A stretch of 64,000 bases of DNA from Halobellus litoreus (GTDB taxonomy: Archaea > Halobacteriota > Halobacteria > Halobacteriales > Haloferacaceae): positions 372,001 through 436,000 of the forward strand of contig NZ_JANHAW010000003.1 of NCBI RefSeq assembly GCF_024464595.1, written 5' to 3'. Positions 25,228 through 33,669 of the stretch are shown in pieces. Position 1 is the stretch's first letter, and each line of letters starts with the position of its first letter. The notes under the pieces were generated by a model, which was given only the letters and a program-made list of their open reading frames with translations, was not told the origin of the DNA and made no database searches. Position numbers and translations under genes: made by a program.

Positions 25228-25857
25228 TCAGTCGTCGGACGTCAAGTAGGCCTTGGCCTCGCTGTCCGAGACCTGTCCGAAGGAGTCGTAGAACTGCCCC
25301 ACTGCTCTGAAGTGCGGCGGCGTCTCGACGCAAATCACTTCGTCGGCCTCGCCGGTGAGCCGGTCGACCGTATCCGGCGGGGCCACCGGCACGGCCAGAA
25401 CGACCCGTTCGGCGCCCTGGTTTTTGACCTGTCTGAGACATACTATCGTCGTCGCCCCCGTTGCGATCCCGTCGTCGACGATGAGCACCGTCTTCCCGCG
25501 TAATTCCAGCGGAGGCCGACCGGCTCGGTACCGTTCCACCTTCTCCAGAGCAGCCGCCCGTTCGCTTTCGATTCCTTCGTCGATGTAGGTCTCTCCGACG
25601 CCCAGGTCGCGGATCGTCGATTCGTTCAGCCAGACGGTTCCGTCACTCGCGACGGCGCCGATTGCGAGCTCCGGGTTACCCGGTGCGCCGAGCTTCCGTG
25701 CCGCAACGATATCCAGTGGCACGTCTTGAGCGTCCGCGACCGCGCGGCCCACGGGGAGTCCACCACGCGGAATCGCCAGGACGATGTCCGCTTCGACGTC
25801 GTGGTCGTCGAGCACGTCGGCTAACTTCTGACCGGCGTCGGTCCGATTTTTGAACAT
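25228..25857 (-). CDS. phosphoribosyltransferase family protein
   Basis: A 209-aa type I phosphoribosyltransferase. The PRPP-binding motif is VLIVDDGIATGAT. An N-terminal 'AIPRGGLPVGRAVADAQDVP' segment and a hood with AARKLGAPGNPELAIGAVA are typical of the group often fused to, or next to, dienelactone-hydrolase-like proteins. Such a protein (26047-26688) lies divergent to it. The substrate base is not deducible. Confidence 0.9.
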   Translation of the reverse strand: MFKNRTDAGQKLADVLDDHDVEADIVLAIPRGGLPVGRAVADAQDVPLDIVAARKLGAPGNPELAIGAVASDGTVWLNESTIRDLGVGETYIDEGIESERAAALEKVERYRAGRPPLELRGKTVLIVDDGIATGATTIVCLRQVKNQGAERVVLAVPVAPPDTVDRLTGEADEVICVETPPHFRAVGQFYDSFGQVSDSEAKAYLTSDD

Positions 25858-26046
25858 AACAATCTCATCCTCCGGTTCGCGCTCGTATTCGTTCGGGGAC
25901 CAGCCAATTGAACCATTCGGCGAGGCGGCTGTCGAAGTGGTATTTTTTAGGATGGCGGAGAGCGCGATTTCGGCGCAGTGTGACCCCCGCCGGATCCTCG
26001 TCTTCCGGGAGGAACGTTAACAGTCACCGACGTCGTTGAGTCGACT

Positions 26047-26688
26047 ATGGTCGACCAGAGAGACGACCTCCTCGACATACCGATCGACGAGGTCGAACTC
26101 GAAGGCGAACTCGTCCTGCCGGATGGCGCGACCGGGCTGGTAGTGTTCGCGCACGGGAGCGGGAGCAGCAGGAACAGTCCGCGCAACAAGTTCGTCGCCG
26201 AGGTGCTTCAGTCACACGGTCTGGGGACGTTACTCTTCGATCTGCTCACCGAGGCGGAGGATCAAGAGTACGAGACTCGGTTCGACATCGATCTCTTGAC
26301 CGAACGGCTGCTCGCGGCCACCGAGTGGCTTCGCCGACGTGAGGAGACACGTGAACTGAATCTGGGCTATTTCGGATCGAGCACCGGCGCGGCGGCCGCC
26401 CTACGCGCTGCGGCCCACCGCGGTGACGATGTCGGAGCCGTGGTGTCGCGTGGGGGACGCGTCGATCTCGCGTCGGAACAGTTGCCGGAGGTGGCAGCCG
26501 CAACGCTGTTCATCGTCGGTGGCGCCGATACGCAGGTGCTCGAACGCAATCGCGAGGGACTCGATGAACTCACGTGCACGAAAGAACTGGAGGTGGTCGA
26601 GGGGGCGGGTCACCTCTTCGAGGGCCCGGGCGAACTCGAAACGGTCGCCGAACTCGCTGCCCAGTGGTTCGGGAGTCACCTCTCGTGA
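26047..26688 (+). CDS. dienelactone hydrolase-like alpha/beta hydrolase
   Basis: A 213-aa esterase fold. The oxyanion strand is FAHGSGSSRNSPRNKFVAEV, the nucleophile elbow LGYFGSSTGAAAAL, the Asp in FIVGGADTQVLERN and the catalytic His in GAGHLFEGPGELE. The family is commonly fused to a phosphoribosyltransferase in bacteria; here the two halves are separate divergent genes with 189 nt between the starts. The physiological substrate is unknown. Confidence 0.88.
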   Translation: MVDQRDDLLDIPIDEVELEGELVLPDGATGLVVFAHGSGSSRNSPRNKFVAEVLQSHGLGTLLFDLLTEAEDQEYETRFDIDLLTERLLAATEWLRRREETRELNLGYFGSSTGAAAALRAAAHRGDDVGAVVSRGGRVDLASEQLPEVAAATLFIVGGADTQVLERNREGLDELTCTKELEVVEGAGHLFEGPGELETVAELAAQWFGSHLS

Positions 26689-26801
26689 GAACGGCCGTAA
26701 AGTCCACCACGGAAGTCTCGCATCCCGATTCCAGTCAGGGTCGCTCCCGACCGAAATCGGCATGTCTCACCGTTCCCGGAGATTGCACACTGGGTGCGAC
26801 C

Positions 26802-26809
26802 CTGAAACG
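26802..26809. repeat. target-site duplication, left copy
   Basis: CTGAAACG directly precedes the IS left end. The identical octamer follows the right end at 27507-27514. Eight bp is the usual duplication of IS6-family elements. Confidence 0.85.
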
Positions 26810-27506
26810 GGTAGTGTTTAGTTTGGAGCATTGAGCCAGGTAGCAAATGCTTGGAGCCAATTTTCAGCAGTTTCAGGCTGTACGTGGCTGAAACAGTTGG
26901 AAAACGACGAAGTCCGACGCTTAAATTCTCGAAAAATTCGCTCGATGGCGTTCCGATTTCCATTTCGTTCAGTTTGAAATCGGAGCCCAGCTCTGGCCAG
27001 CGCAGTTTGGAGGTGTTGAGCACCATCGACCAGAAACACAGCAGATTCGACGTTGTGTTTCTGGCGAAGTTCTCGGAGAAAGATCTCGGTTAATGCGGTC
27101 GTTGTCGTCGCAAACAGCCGCAGATGCAGCAACTCGTTTGTGTCGGGATCGGCCGCGGCGTACAGCCAGAATTGCTGATCGTTGATCCGAATCACAGTTT
27201 CGTCTACGGCAACGTGATTCGGGCTTCGACCCTCTGCAGGCTGTAAATCGGCCTTTTGGACCCAATCGTGGATGGCTTTGCGAGATCGTTCGACACCCAG
27301 TTCTTCGAGGACAGAGACGGTATTCGACAGCGACAACCCTGCTAACTGCAGTTGAATACCAAGCTTCATCGCACGCTCGGGTGTCCGCTGTCGTTCCACA
27401 AAATCCAAATCAATCCAGTCTGTACATCCACTGAGGCGGTTGATTTTTGGCATAGAGCACCACAAAATCACACCGCCTCACTCTTCATCCTTAACTAAAC
27501 ACGACC
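26810..27506 (-). mobile_element. complete IS6-family insertion sequence (697 bp)
   Basis: The ends are 14-bp inverted repeats with one mismatch: GGTAGTGTTTAGTT at 26810-26823, and the complement of GGTCGTGTTTAGTT at 27493-27506. Both flanks carry the 8-bp duplication CTGAAACG. One transposase gene fills the element. Perfect flanking repeats suggest a recent insertion. It sits ~40 bp upstream of the CBS gene and so separates that gene from its original promoter. Confidence 0.9.
26818..27453 (-). CDS. IS6 family transposase
   Basis: A 211-aa DDE transposase. An N-terminal zinc or HTH-like part (RTPERAMKLGIQLQLAGLSL, then SNTVSVLEELGVERSRKAIH) is followed by the catalytic domain with Asp in NHVAVDETVIRINDQQFWLY, Asp in VFLVDGAQHLQTALAR, and Glu in NRNAIERIFREFKRR. 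It is full length for haloarchaeal IS6 elements and probably active. The ATG at 27453 is the likely start; 27471 is possible. Confidence 0.92.
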   Translation of the reverse strand: MPKINRLSGCTDWIDLDFVERQRTPERAMKLGIQLQLAGLSLSNTVSVLEELGVERSRKAIHDWVQKADLQPAEGRSPNHVAVDETVIRINDQQFWLYAAADPDTNELLHLRLFATTTTALTEIFLRELRQKHNVESAVFLVDGAQHLQTALARAGLRFQTERNGNRNAIERIFREFKRRTSSFSNCFSHVQPETAENWLQAFATWLNAPN

Positions 27507-27514
27507 CTGAAACG
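27507..27514. repeat. target-site duplication, right copy
   Basis: CTGAAACG follows the right inverted repeat directly, identical to 26802-26809. Confidence 0.85.
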
Positions 27515-27553
27515 CGAGCAAACCTCTTTGTGCCAATAGAACCGATGCGTCGT

Positions 27554-27946
27554 ATGGTGGAGCTTTACGTCGACCAGATTATGTCACGACCCGTCGAGAC
27601 GGTCAGCCCGACGACAACGCTCGGCGATGCGGCAGAGACGATGATCAGACACGACGTCGGCGCCGTCGTCGCCGTCGACGATTCCAACGGATTCGAGGGG
27701 ATTCTCACGGCGACAGATTTCGTGCTGCTCGCTATGGAGGGGAGCACAGCGTCGGACGTGACGGTGGCTGAATCGATGCGAACCGACGTGGTCACGACCC
27801 AGCGTACCGCACCCGCGACCGACGTCGTCGACGCGATGCTCGAAGAACTGATTCATCACGTCCCGGTCGTCGACGGAAACGAGGTCGTCGGGATGGTCAC
27901 GACGTTCGACCTTGCGGCGTATCTGGGACGGTCACTCGAACCCTGA
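27554..27946 (+). CDS. two-CBS-domain protein
   Basis: A 130-aa protein made of two CBS domains: VDQIMSRPVETVSPTTTLGD... then MRTDVVTTQRTAPATDVVDA... with the VPVVDGNEVVGMVTTFDLAA ending. CBS pairs bind adenosyl nucleotides and sense energy or ionic state. An ATG at 27545 would add three residues. The IS6 insertion ends 47 nt before this start, so its native promoter has probably been displaced; expression may now come from the IS or be lost. Confidence 0.9.
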   Translation: MVELYVDQIMSRPVETVSPTTTLGDAAETMIRHDVGAVVAVDDSNGFEGILTATDFVLLAMEGSTASDVTVAESMRTDVVTTQRTAPATDVVDAMLEELIHHVPVVDGNEVVGMVTTFDLAAYLGRSLEP

Positions 27947-28310
27947 GTGCGTCGGGGCGCTTCCACCGGCGGGCGCAGAAAGGGGTAGCTTCACATCGCG
28001 CGGAGCGGCGGTGAGTCCGCGGGAGCGCACCGCTCGCCTCGAGGCGGTCGCTCCTCCGCGAGACCGGCGAGGTTTGACCCGCTGGAGGGACAGCGTGAAT
28101 CGGCTGGAGATCTGAGCCACATACATTGACCGACGGCCCGAAACGAGAGTTAGAAACCTGTTACCGTGGAGAAAAACGAACGTTCCGAATTAAGCGGTTC
28201 CTATAAAATAACAATAGTACAGCTGTTACACGCGATCAAGTGAATGTCGCATCGAGTGGTAAAAACTACCTAACCCGTGTACGTTTCTGATTCGAGGCTG
28301 GAGAGGAATC
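27947..28310. other. 364-nt intergenic region
   Basis: No gene is supported. 28008-28046 is rich in dyad symmetry (GCGGTG facing CACCGC, and the perfect 12-mer CGCCTCGAGGCG), possibly a transcript end for the CBS gene. 28190-28225 is AT-rich with a TATA-like CCTATAAAATAAC although no coding sequence follows it on the plus strand. Confidence 0.4.
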
Positions 28311-30362
28311 TCAGGGTCCGGGAGCGAGACCGACCGGCGTCCCGCGGACGAAACTCTCCACGAGTAGGACGTACATCGCCTGACTCCACTGGAGATTCGA
28401 GTTCCACCTGACGCCGCCGTCGCCGTCGACACGCTCCGGGAGCAATCCCGCGTCGGTGCGCCAAGTCCGACTGTCTTCGTGAATGAATTTCTCGACGGCG
28501 TCGGGGTCTACGCCGCACTGCCACCGCACCATATCGGCGTAGGCTTCACAGATTGGCCATCCTCCGTCCTCGGCGGTTTCCGTGGGCGTGTAATCGTCTC
28601 CGGGATACCGGCCCACGCACGGTGTTCCGTCGGCCCGCCAATACGGATTCTCGGCGTGCATCACCGTTTTCTGCATTTCCTCGCTGTCGGCGTCGACGAC
28701 GTTCCACGGCCAGGAGGCAGTGAACGCCGCGGCGTCGGGGCGTCTGTCGGGGCGCGGATTGTCCACTCCCTCCGGTCGATCAGCCGTGACGTAGTGGCCG
28801 CCGAGGAGTCCGTCGCGCTTGAAACAGTACGCGTCGAAGTTCCCGGCCCACCGCGACGCGAGATCCCGACATCGCGACGCGTACTCCGTATCGCCGGCCC
28901 CGTCCGCGAGTTCTGCCATCGACCGGAGGCCGGCGATCGCGGCGGCGCTCCCGCCGGTCGTGTGCCCCCAGACTTCTTCCCACGGGTCCTGGTGCTTCGC
29001 GGGGAACCCGTCCCCGTTGTCCCACCCAAGGAGGAAATCCGCCGCCAGTTTGCTCATATCGTAGTACGCCTCCAGCAGCGAATCGTCGTCCGTGAAACGC
29101 CAGAGCAGCCAGTGTGCGTAGATCGGTCCCCCGACCTGATCCAACTGGAGCTCCCGCCAGTGTGCCATCCCGTTGGAGTAGTAGTTCTGCCACCACGTGC
29201 CCCGTCGGTCGATCCCTCGGTGATCGTACCGCTCTTCGGCGATCTGAGCGCGGTCGAGCCAGTCGACGGCGTTGATCGCTTCGGTGACGGCTCCGGCGGC
29301 GAGCAGGGCCTGCACCATCGCGACCAGATCCCGCGGCCACACGTACCGATACCCGAAGGACTGCGGCTGGAACGCGCCGGCGACGATCGCCCCGTTTCGG
29401 TCCTGTGCGCACTTCATACTCGTGAGCGAGAGGTCGTACATCTCGCTGACGTAGGCGTCCTCGACGGGGCTACCGGCGTGGGTCCGGTGCCAACTCTCCC
29501 ACGCCGCCTCGAACATCGACCGCTCGGCGTCGTAGCCGTTGTGTTGGACGGTCAGGGCGTTCTCGATCGCCTCTCGCTCGCTCTCCCCGAACCCGACAGC
29601 AGTCGTCCACGTCACTTCCGGAGCGTCGCCGACTTCCAGTCCGACGCCGACGTCGACCTTCCCGCTCAAGTAGTCGTTCCCGTCGATGTGGCCGTCGTTC
29701 TCGACGTAGATATCGTGCCACGCGCTCTTCGCCGCGCCCGACGTGTACCCCTGTGCCCCCACGCGCAATCCGTCGAACGTCGTCTGTCCCGTCGGCGGTC
29801 GATGGTGGCAGATAGCGAGGTACCGGGCCCCGTCCTGCGCGACGACGAAGTCGTACCCGCGGCTGTGGGACCCGTACGCTTCGTCCACGTCGTCACCGGT
29901 GACGAGGTCCCGAATGCCGAGGCCGACCACGGTGAAGACGGTTCGTCGGTGGGACGTCGAAAACGACGCCCGGTTCCTCACTACCAGCGCCGCCGCGTTG
30001 ACGCTCACGAGAACGTCCTGTTCGAGCGCCGCGGTGACATCGGCGGCGAACTCGAAGTCGTTCGTGACGTGAATCTCGGGGACGCGACCCGATTCGTACT
30101 CCACCTCACTCGCGACCGCGTCGTTGCGGACGTCCAGGGTCTGACCGAGGTCGGCGTCCCAGAGAAGCGTGTGGATGTCGTAGAACTGGTCCACGTCGAG
30201 TCTGAAGGCGGACGTGTCCTCGATGAGCGCCCCGCGCCAGTCGGGATGGCCCGCTCCGGGGTACTTGTTGACCGTCGAGAGGACCGCCTGTCCGTCGCCG
30301 ACCGGCGCGCTCACGATGGCGTCCTTGTCGCTCGGGCGGAGGGTCGGCGGGTCTTCCGTCAC
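28311..30362 (-). CDS. GH15 family glucoamylase-like glycosidase
   Basis: A 683-aa protein. Residues ~1-300 are the beta-sandwich N-terminal domain; the rest is the (alpha/alpha)6 catalytic domain with the GH15 landmarks FGYRYVWPRDLVAMVQALL, RGTWWQNYYSNGMAHWRELQ, WEEVWGHTTGGSAAAIAGLR (probable general acid) and GGWPICEAYADM. It releases glucose or trehalose-type glucose units from alpha-glucans. It lacks a signal peptide, so it should be cytosolic and act on stored or imported glucan. It starts 6 nt after the ADP-dependent sugar kinase stop, so the two form an operon. Confidence 0.93.
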   Translation of the reverse strand: MTEDPPTLRPSDKDAIVSAPVGDGQAVLSTVNKYPGAGHPDWRGALIEDTSAFRLDVDQFYDIHTLLWDADLGQTLDVRNDAVASEVEYESGRVPEIHVTNDFEFAADVTAALEQDVLVSVNAAALVVRNRASFSTSHRRTVFTVVGLGIRDLVTGDDVDEAYGSHSRGYDFVVAQDGARYLAICHHRPPTGQTTFDGLRVGAQGYTSGAAKSAWHDIYVENDGHIDGNDYLSGKVDVGVGLEVGDAPEVTWTTAVGFGESEREAIENALTVQHNGYDAERSMFEAAWESWHRTHAGSPVEDAYVSEMYDLSLTSMKCAQDRNGAIVAGAFQPQSFGYRYVWPRDLVAMVQALLAAGAVTEAINAVDWLDRAQIAEERYDHRGIDRRGTWWQNYYSNGMAHWRELQLDQVGGPIYAHWLLWRFTDDDSLLEAYYDMSKLAADFLLGWDNGDGFPAKHQDPWEEVWGHTTGGSAAAIAGLRSMAELADGAGDTEYASRCRDLASRWAGNFDAYCFKRDGLLGGHYVTADRPEGVDNPRPDRRPDAAAFTASWPWNVVDADSEEMQKTVMHAENPYWRADGTPCVGRYPGDDYTPTETAEDGGWPICEAYADMVRWQCGVDPDAVEKFIHEDSRTWRTDAGLLPERVDGDGGVRWNSNLQWSQAMYVLLVESFVRGTPVGLAPGP

Positions 30363-30368
30363 GGGTGC

Positions 30369-31787
30369 TCACCCGTTCCCCGCTCCGCGACGGTCCCGCG
30401 TGACCGCGACTTCGAGTGCGAAACTGGCCGAGGAGACGATGTCACCGATGCCGACCGTCCCCACCGGGTCCTCGACCACGCGATTGGGGACGGCGACGAC
30501 CGTCGGAGTGCAGAGCGCGCCGTCTCGGGTCGACGCGTCGACGTTGTCCGCGAGCGACTCGATGGCGCTTTCACCGGCGTCCGACGGTTCGTATGCCAGC
30601 CCCCGTTCCAAGTCCTCAGGGGCTGTAATGTGACCCCTCGATGCCTTCGCCGCAGCGTTGATCGCGGCGAACTCGAGTCCGCGGCGGACGGCTTCGGGGG
30701 GGAGGTACTCGTCCGTGACCGCGAGGTGGTATTCCATCGCGTGCATCCGGACGCAGGGGACGCCGAGAGCGTCTTTGACGGCGGTTAGCGCGCGGTAGTG
30801 TTCGAGTATCGGGGGTGCTCCGTCGACGGTTTCTCGACGCGCCGCACCGTCGCCCGCTGACAGGGATCCGACGCCGAGGTCTCGTCCCAGCAGTTGCAGT
30901 TCGTGCGTATCGAGGCCGATCACGTCGGCTTCAGGGAGGACGTGGTCGGTGAGACTCCGTCGAAGGGCGTGGTCGTGCGTCACCGCGTATTCGATATGAA
31001 CGGGCAGGTCGCCACCGGAGCGCAGGCGGCGGACGACGTCTCTGGCGTGTCGATGCACCTGCTCGTAATCCGTCTGGACGTTCTCGCGAGTCAGGTTGTG
31101 ATAGCCGGCGAGGAGTGCGCCATCGACCGCGGCACCGACCTGGTCGACGACCGGGTCGAGGTCGTCGACAGTCAAATCGAACTCGGGCGGCCGCGACGCG
31201 GCGATGAACCGCGTGTCGGCCGCGGCGCGGACGCCGAACAGCTCCGTCCCGTCCTCGAACTCGAAGATCCAGTTGGTTTTCGTGCGATCCGCCTCGATCG
31301 CGTCGCCGAGCGGGACGAATCGGACGCGACCGTCTTCGACGCGTGGGAAGCGCACGGCGTCAGGGTGGTCGAACATCGAGAACTGCGTCTCCGAGAGGAG
31401 ATACGTGTAAACGATCGGCGCCGCTCCCAGCGTCGAGAGGAGGTTGGTCATTATTCCGGCCTGCCCGCCCATCTGCCTGGTGTCCGGGACGAGTTCGGAC
31501 GCCAGTTCGGTGGTGAGTTCGGCGCTCATCGCTATTTCGTCGCCCTGCCCCGCGGCCATCGAGCGGGTGATCGCCGTCGCGAGGTCCCGTTTCGAGCTCA
31601 GGCGGTCGGGCGGTGCCGCCTCGCCGGGCGGGTCCTCGGGACGGTCGAGGAACGCTTCCAGTTCTTCGTCGACTCGGACGAGCGCGTCCACGTTCGCGTT
31701 GTACGCGACGAACAGCGGACAGTCACGGAGCAGCGTCAGATCCGTTTCGATTCGGCTGTCGATGTCGCCCATCTCTTCCGTATTCAC
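30369..31787 (-). CDS. ADP-dependent glucokinase/phosphofructokinase family kinase
   Basis: A 472-aa ribokinase-fold sugar kinase of the ADP-dependent family. FVAYNANVDALVRVDEELEA carries the sugar-binding N-V-D; RQMGGQAGIMTNLLSTLG is the substrate loop; the catalytic GxGD is GTVGIGDIVSSASF near the C-terminus. It phosphorylates glucose or fructose 6-phosphate with ADP as donor. It heads an operon with a GH15 glucosidase, so glucose from glucan breakdown is the most natural substrate; this is inference from context. Confidence 0.9.
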   Translation of the reverse strand: MNTEEMGDIDSRIETDLTLLRDCPLFVAYNANVDALVRVDEELEAFLDRPEDPPGEAAPPDRLSSKRDLATAITRSMAAGQGDEIAMSAELTTELASELVPDTRQMGGQAGIMTNLLSTLGAAPIVYTYLLSETQFSMFDHPDAVRFPRVEDGRVRFVPLGDAIEADRTKTNWIFEFEDGTELFGVRAAADTRFIAASRPPEFDLTVDDLDPVVDQVGAAVDGALLAGYHNLTRENVQTDYEQVHRHARDVVRRLRSGGDLPVHIEYAVTHDHALRRSLTDHVLPEADVIGLDTHELQLLGRDLGVGSLSAGDGAARRETVDGAPPILEHYRALTAVKDALGVPCVRMHAMEYHLAVTDEYLPPEAVRRGLEFAAINAAAKASRGHITAPEDLERGLAYEPSDAGESAIESLADNVDASTRDGALCTPTVVAVPNRVVEDPVGTVGIGDIVSSASFALEVAVTRDRRGAGNG

Positions 31788-31910
31788 GCAGAAGACATTT
31801 AATCGTGTCCGTGTTCGCAGTCGCGTCCATCGGGTCGCTTCCGTCGGGCGGGGACGGGCGTCTCCGCGGATCGATCGACGATGCTTGGTATCGAGACCGA
31901 CGCGAGCGGC

Positions 31911-32570
31911 TCAGACGAGTCGTTCGGTGAATCGATCGACCGTCTGGATCTCGTCGTCGTTGATCTCGTGGCCGAGCCCGTCGTAGAGTCTGCTGGTCAC
32001 GTCGCCACCGAGTCGTTCGAACACCCTCGCCGATTCCTGAACGCGCTCGGCCGAGACGTAGGCGTCGTCGGAACTACAGCCCAGGAACACCGGCGTTCCA
32101 TCGATGGTCCCACCGTAGTCGTCTCCCGTTTCGGGTCCGAGTAGGCTTCCCGACAAGACCACCAGACCGCCGTATCGACGGGGGGTTCGTGCCACGAACT
32201 CACTCGCGAGACACCCGCCCTGTGAAAACCCGAACAGAAGCGTTCGTTCCGTCGGGATGTCGGCGTCGGCCGCCACGCCGAGCGCCGCCGAAACGCGGTC
32301 GAGCGCGGACGAGAACCACGGTTCGTTGTCCTCGTACGGCGCGTAGCCCGATCGAGGGTACCACGTGCGCCGGGCGGCCTGCGGAGCGAGGTACATTACG
32401 CCGTGATGGTGGAATTCGTCGGCGAGTCGGAGCACCTGCTTGGCCGTCGAACCGCGACCGTGGAGCAGTATCACCGCAGCGTCTGCCGCCGGCGGCGGCG
32501 CCCCCGCCGTCTCGATCGGCTGATCCCGATGTGGGTCGTCCCGAGACTGGACCGCGAACGGGTCGCTCAT
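31911..32570 (-). CDS. phospholipase/carboxylesterase family alpha/beta hydrolase (MhqD-like)
   Basis: A 219-aa esterase: VILLHGRGSTAKQVLRLADE, the nucleophile elbow in LLFGFSQGGCLASEFVA, Asp in GCSSDDAYV and His in YDGLGHEINDDE. It overlaps the dioxygenase gene by ATGA (32567-32570). This pair has the same content as the quinone-responsive mhqE-mhqD genes of Bacillus, so a role in coping with quinones or aromatic acids is plausible. Confidence 0.88.
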   Translation of the reverse strand: MSDPFAVQSRDDPHRDQPIETAGAPPPAADAAVILLHGRGSTAKQVLRLADEFHHHGVMYLAPQAARRTWYPRSGYAPYEDNEPWFSSALDRVSAALGVAADADIPTERTLLFGFSQGGCLASEFVARTPRRYGGLVVLSGSLLGPETGDDYGGTIDGTPVFLGCSSDDAYVSAERVQESARVFERLGGDVTSRLYDGLGHEINDDEIQTVDRFTERLV

Positions 32571-33514
32571 CCGTTCGAATCAGACGCGGACGAGACGTCG
32601 AGCGGGCGGAGCTGTCCCTCGATCATCTCGCGATCTTCCTCGAGCCAGGGCGGGAGGTACAGCGACTGTCCGAACGTATCGAGGTCCTCACCCGCTGTGA
32701 GACCCGGTGCGTCGGTCGCGATTTCGAACAGGATCCCGCCGGGGTCCCGGACGTACAACGAATGGAAGAAGTGTCGGTCCTTCACCCGTGAAACGTCGTA
32801 GTCACGCTCCCGAAAGAGGTCGTGCCACTCGTACAGTTCGTCTTCGTCCGAGACGCGCACGGCGACGTGGTGGATCGACCCGGCACCTTCCCGCCCGAAG
32901 TCGCTATCCCGATCGAGAAGGTCGACGACGGTCGCGCGGTCACCCGGTGCCCGATACCGGACGCGGTCCCCCTCCTGACCGACGAGCTCGAACCCTAGCG
33001 TGTCCAGCACGCTCGCGGTAACGAACGCGTTCGCCGAGAGCAGCGTCACGCTATGGATGCCGCGAATTGCGTGACGCGGCGGAATCGGTCCGTCCGCCCA
33101 CGGCTCCACGGTCGATTCGCCGGTGACGAGTTCGAGTCGTGTCCCGTCGGGGTCGGAGAACCGGAGCACCGTCTCGTCGAACCGGTCGAACGGTTCTTCG
33201 ACATCGACGCCGTGTCTACGGAGTCGCTCTCGCCAGTAGGACACCGAATTCGGCGGGATCACCAGTCCAGCGGTGGTTATCTGTGGTTTCCCGATCCGAC
33301 CGTCTTCCTCCGCGGGGTACGGAAAGAACGTCAGGCTCGCGCCCGGTGAGCCGGTTTCGTCGCCGTAGAAGAGGTGTCGCGTGAACTTCTCGTTGAAGTT
33401 CACCGTCTGTTTGACGAGGCGCAAGCCGAGAACTCCCGTGTAGAAGTCGACGTTCTGCTGGGCCTCGCGGACGATACCGGTAATGTGGTGGATTCCGGGA
33501 GTGTCTGTGAGCAT
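32567..33514 (-). CDS. VOC-type ring-cleaving dioxygenase (MhqO/MhqE-like)
   Basis: A 315-aa protein with two glyoxalase/VOC modules. Likely metal ligands are His in GIHHITGIVREAQQN and GSIHHVAVRVSDEDEL and Glu in GILFEIATDAPG. The sequence 'VDFYTGVLGLRLVKQTVNF' and the C-terminal 'LYLPPWLEEDREMIEGQLRP' are hallmarks of the MhqO/ring-cleaving dioxygenase family. It would open hydroquinone-type rings. It is first in a two-gene operon with a carboxylesterase. Confidence 0.92.
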   Translation of the reverse strand: MLTDTPGIHHITGIVREAQQNVDFYTGVLGLRLVKQTVNFNEKFTRHLFYGDETGSPGASLTFFPYPAEEDGRIGKPQITTAGLVIPPNSVSYWRERLRRHGVDVEEPFDRFDETVLRFSDPDGTRLELVTGESTVEPWADGPIPPRHAIRGIHSVTLLSANAFVTASVLDTLGFELVGQEGDRVRYRAPGDRATVVDLLDRDSDFGREGAGSIHHVAVRVSDEDELYEWHDLFRERDYDVSRVKDRHFFHSLYVRDPGGILFEIATDAPGLTAGEDLDTFGQSLYLPPWLEEDREMIEGQLRPLDVSSASDSNG

Positions 33515-33669
33515 CGACGGTAATCGCTGGTAGACCCCGAGGGGAAATCATCCTTCGGTTCCCGTGGCCGCAGTCGCGTCCGACCGCCAGCGGGCTCGTC
33601 GAGAGTCGTTTCGGCCGGCCGTATCGAGCGAATCATTAAGTGTCCGGTTCCCGTCAACCAGTTCGAAAT

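Noticed and set aside
28479..30788. 769-codon plus-strand open frame
   Set aside because: Antisense shadow of the GH15 and ADP-kinase genes; long shadows are expected in high-GC DNA.
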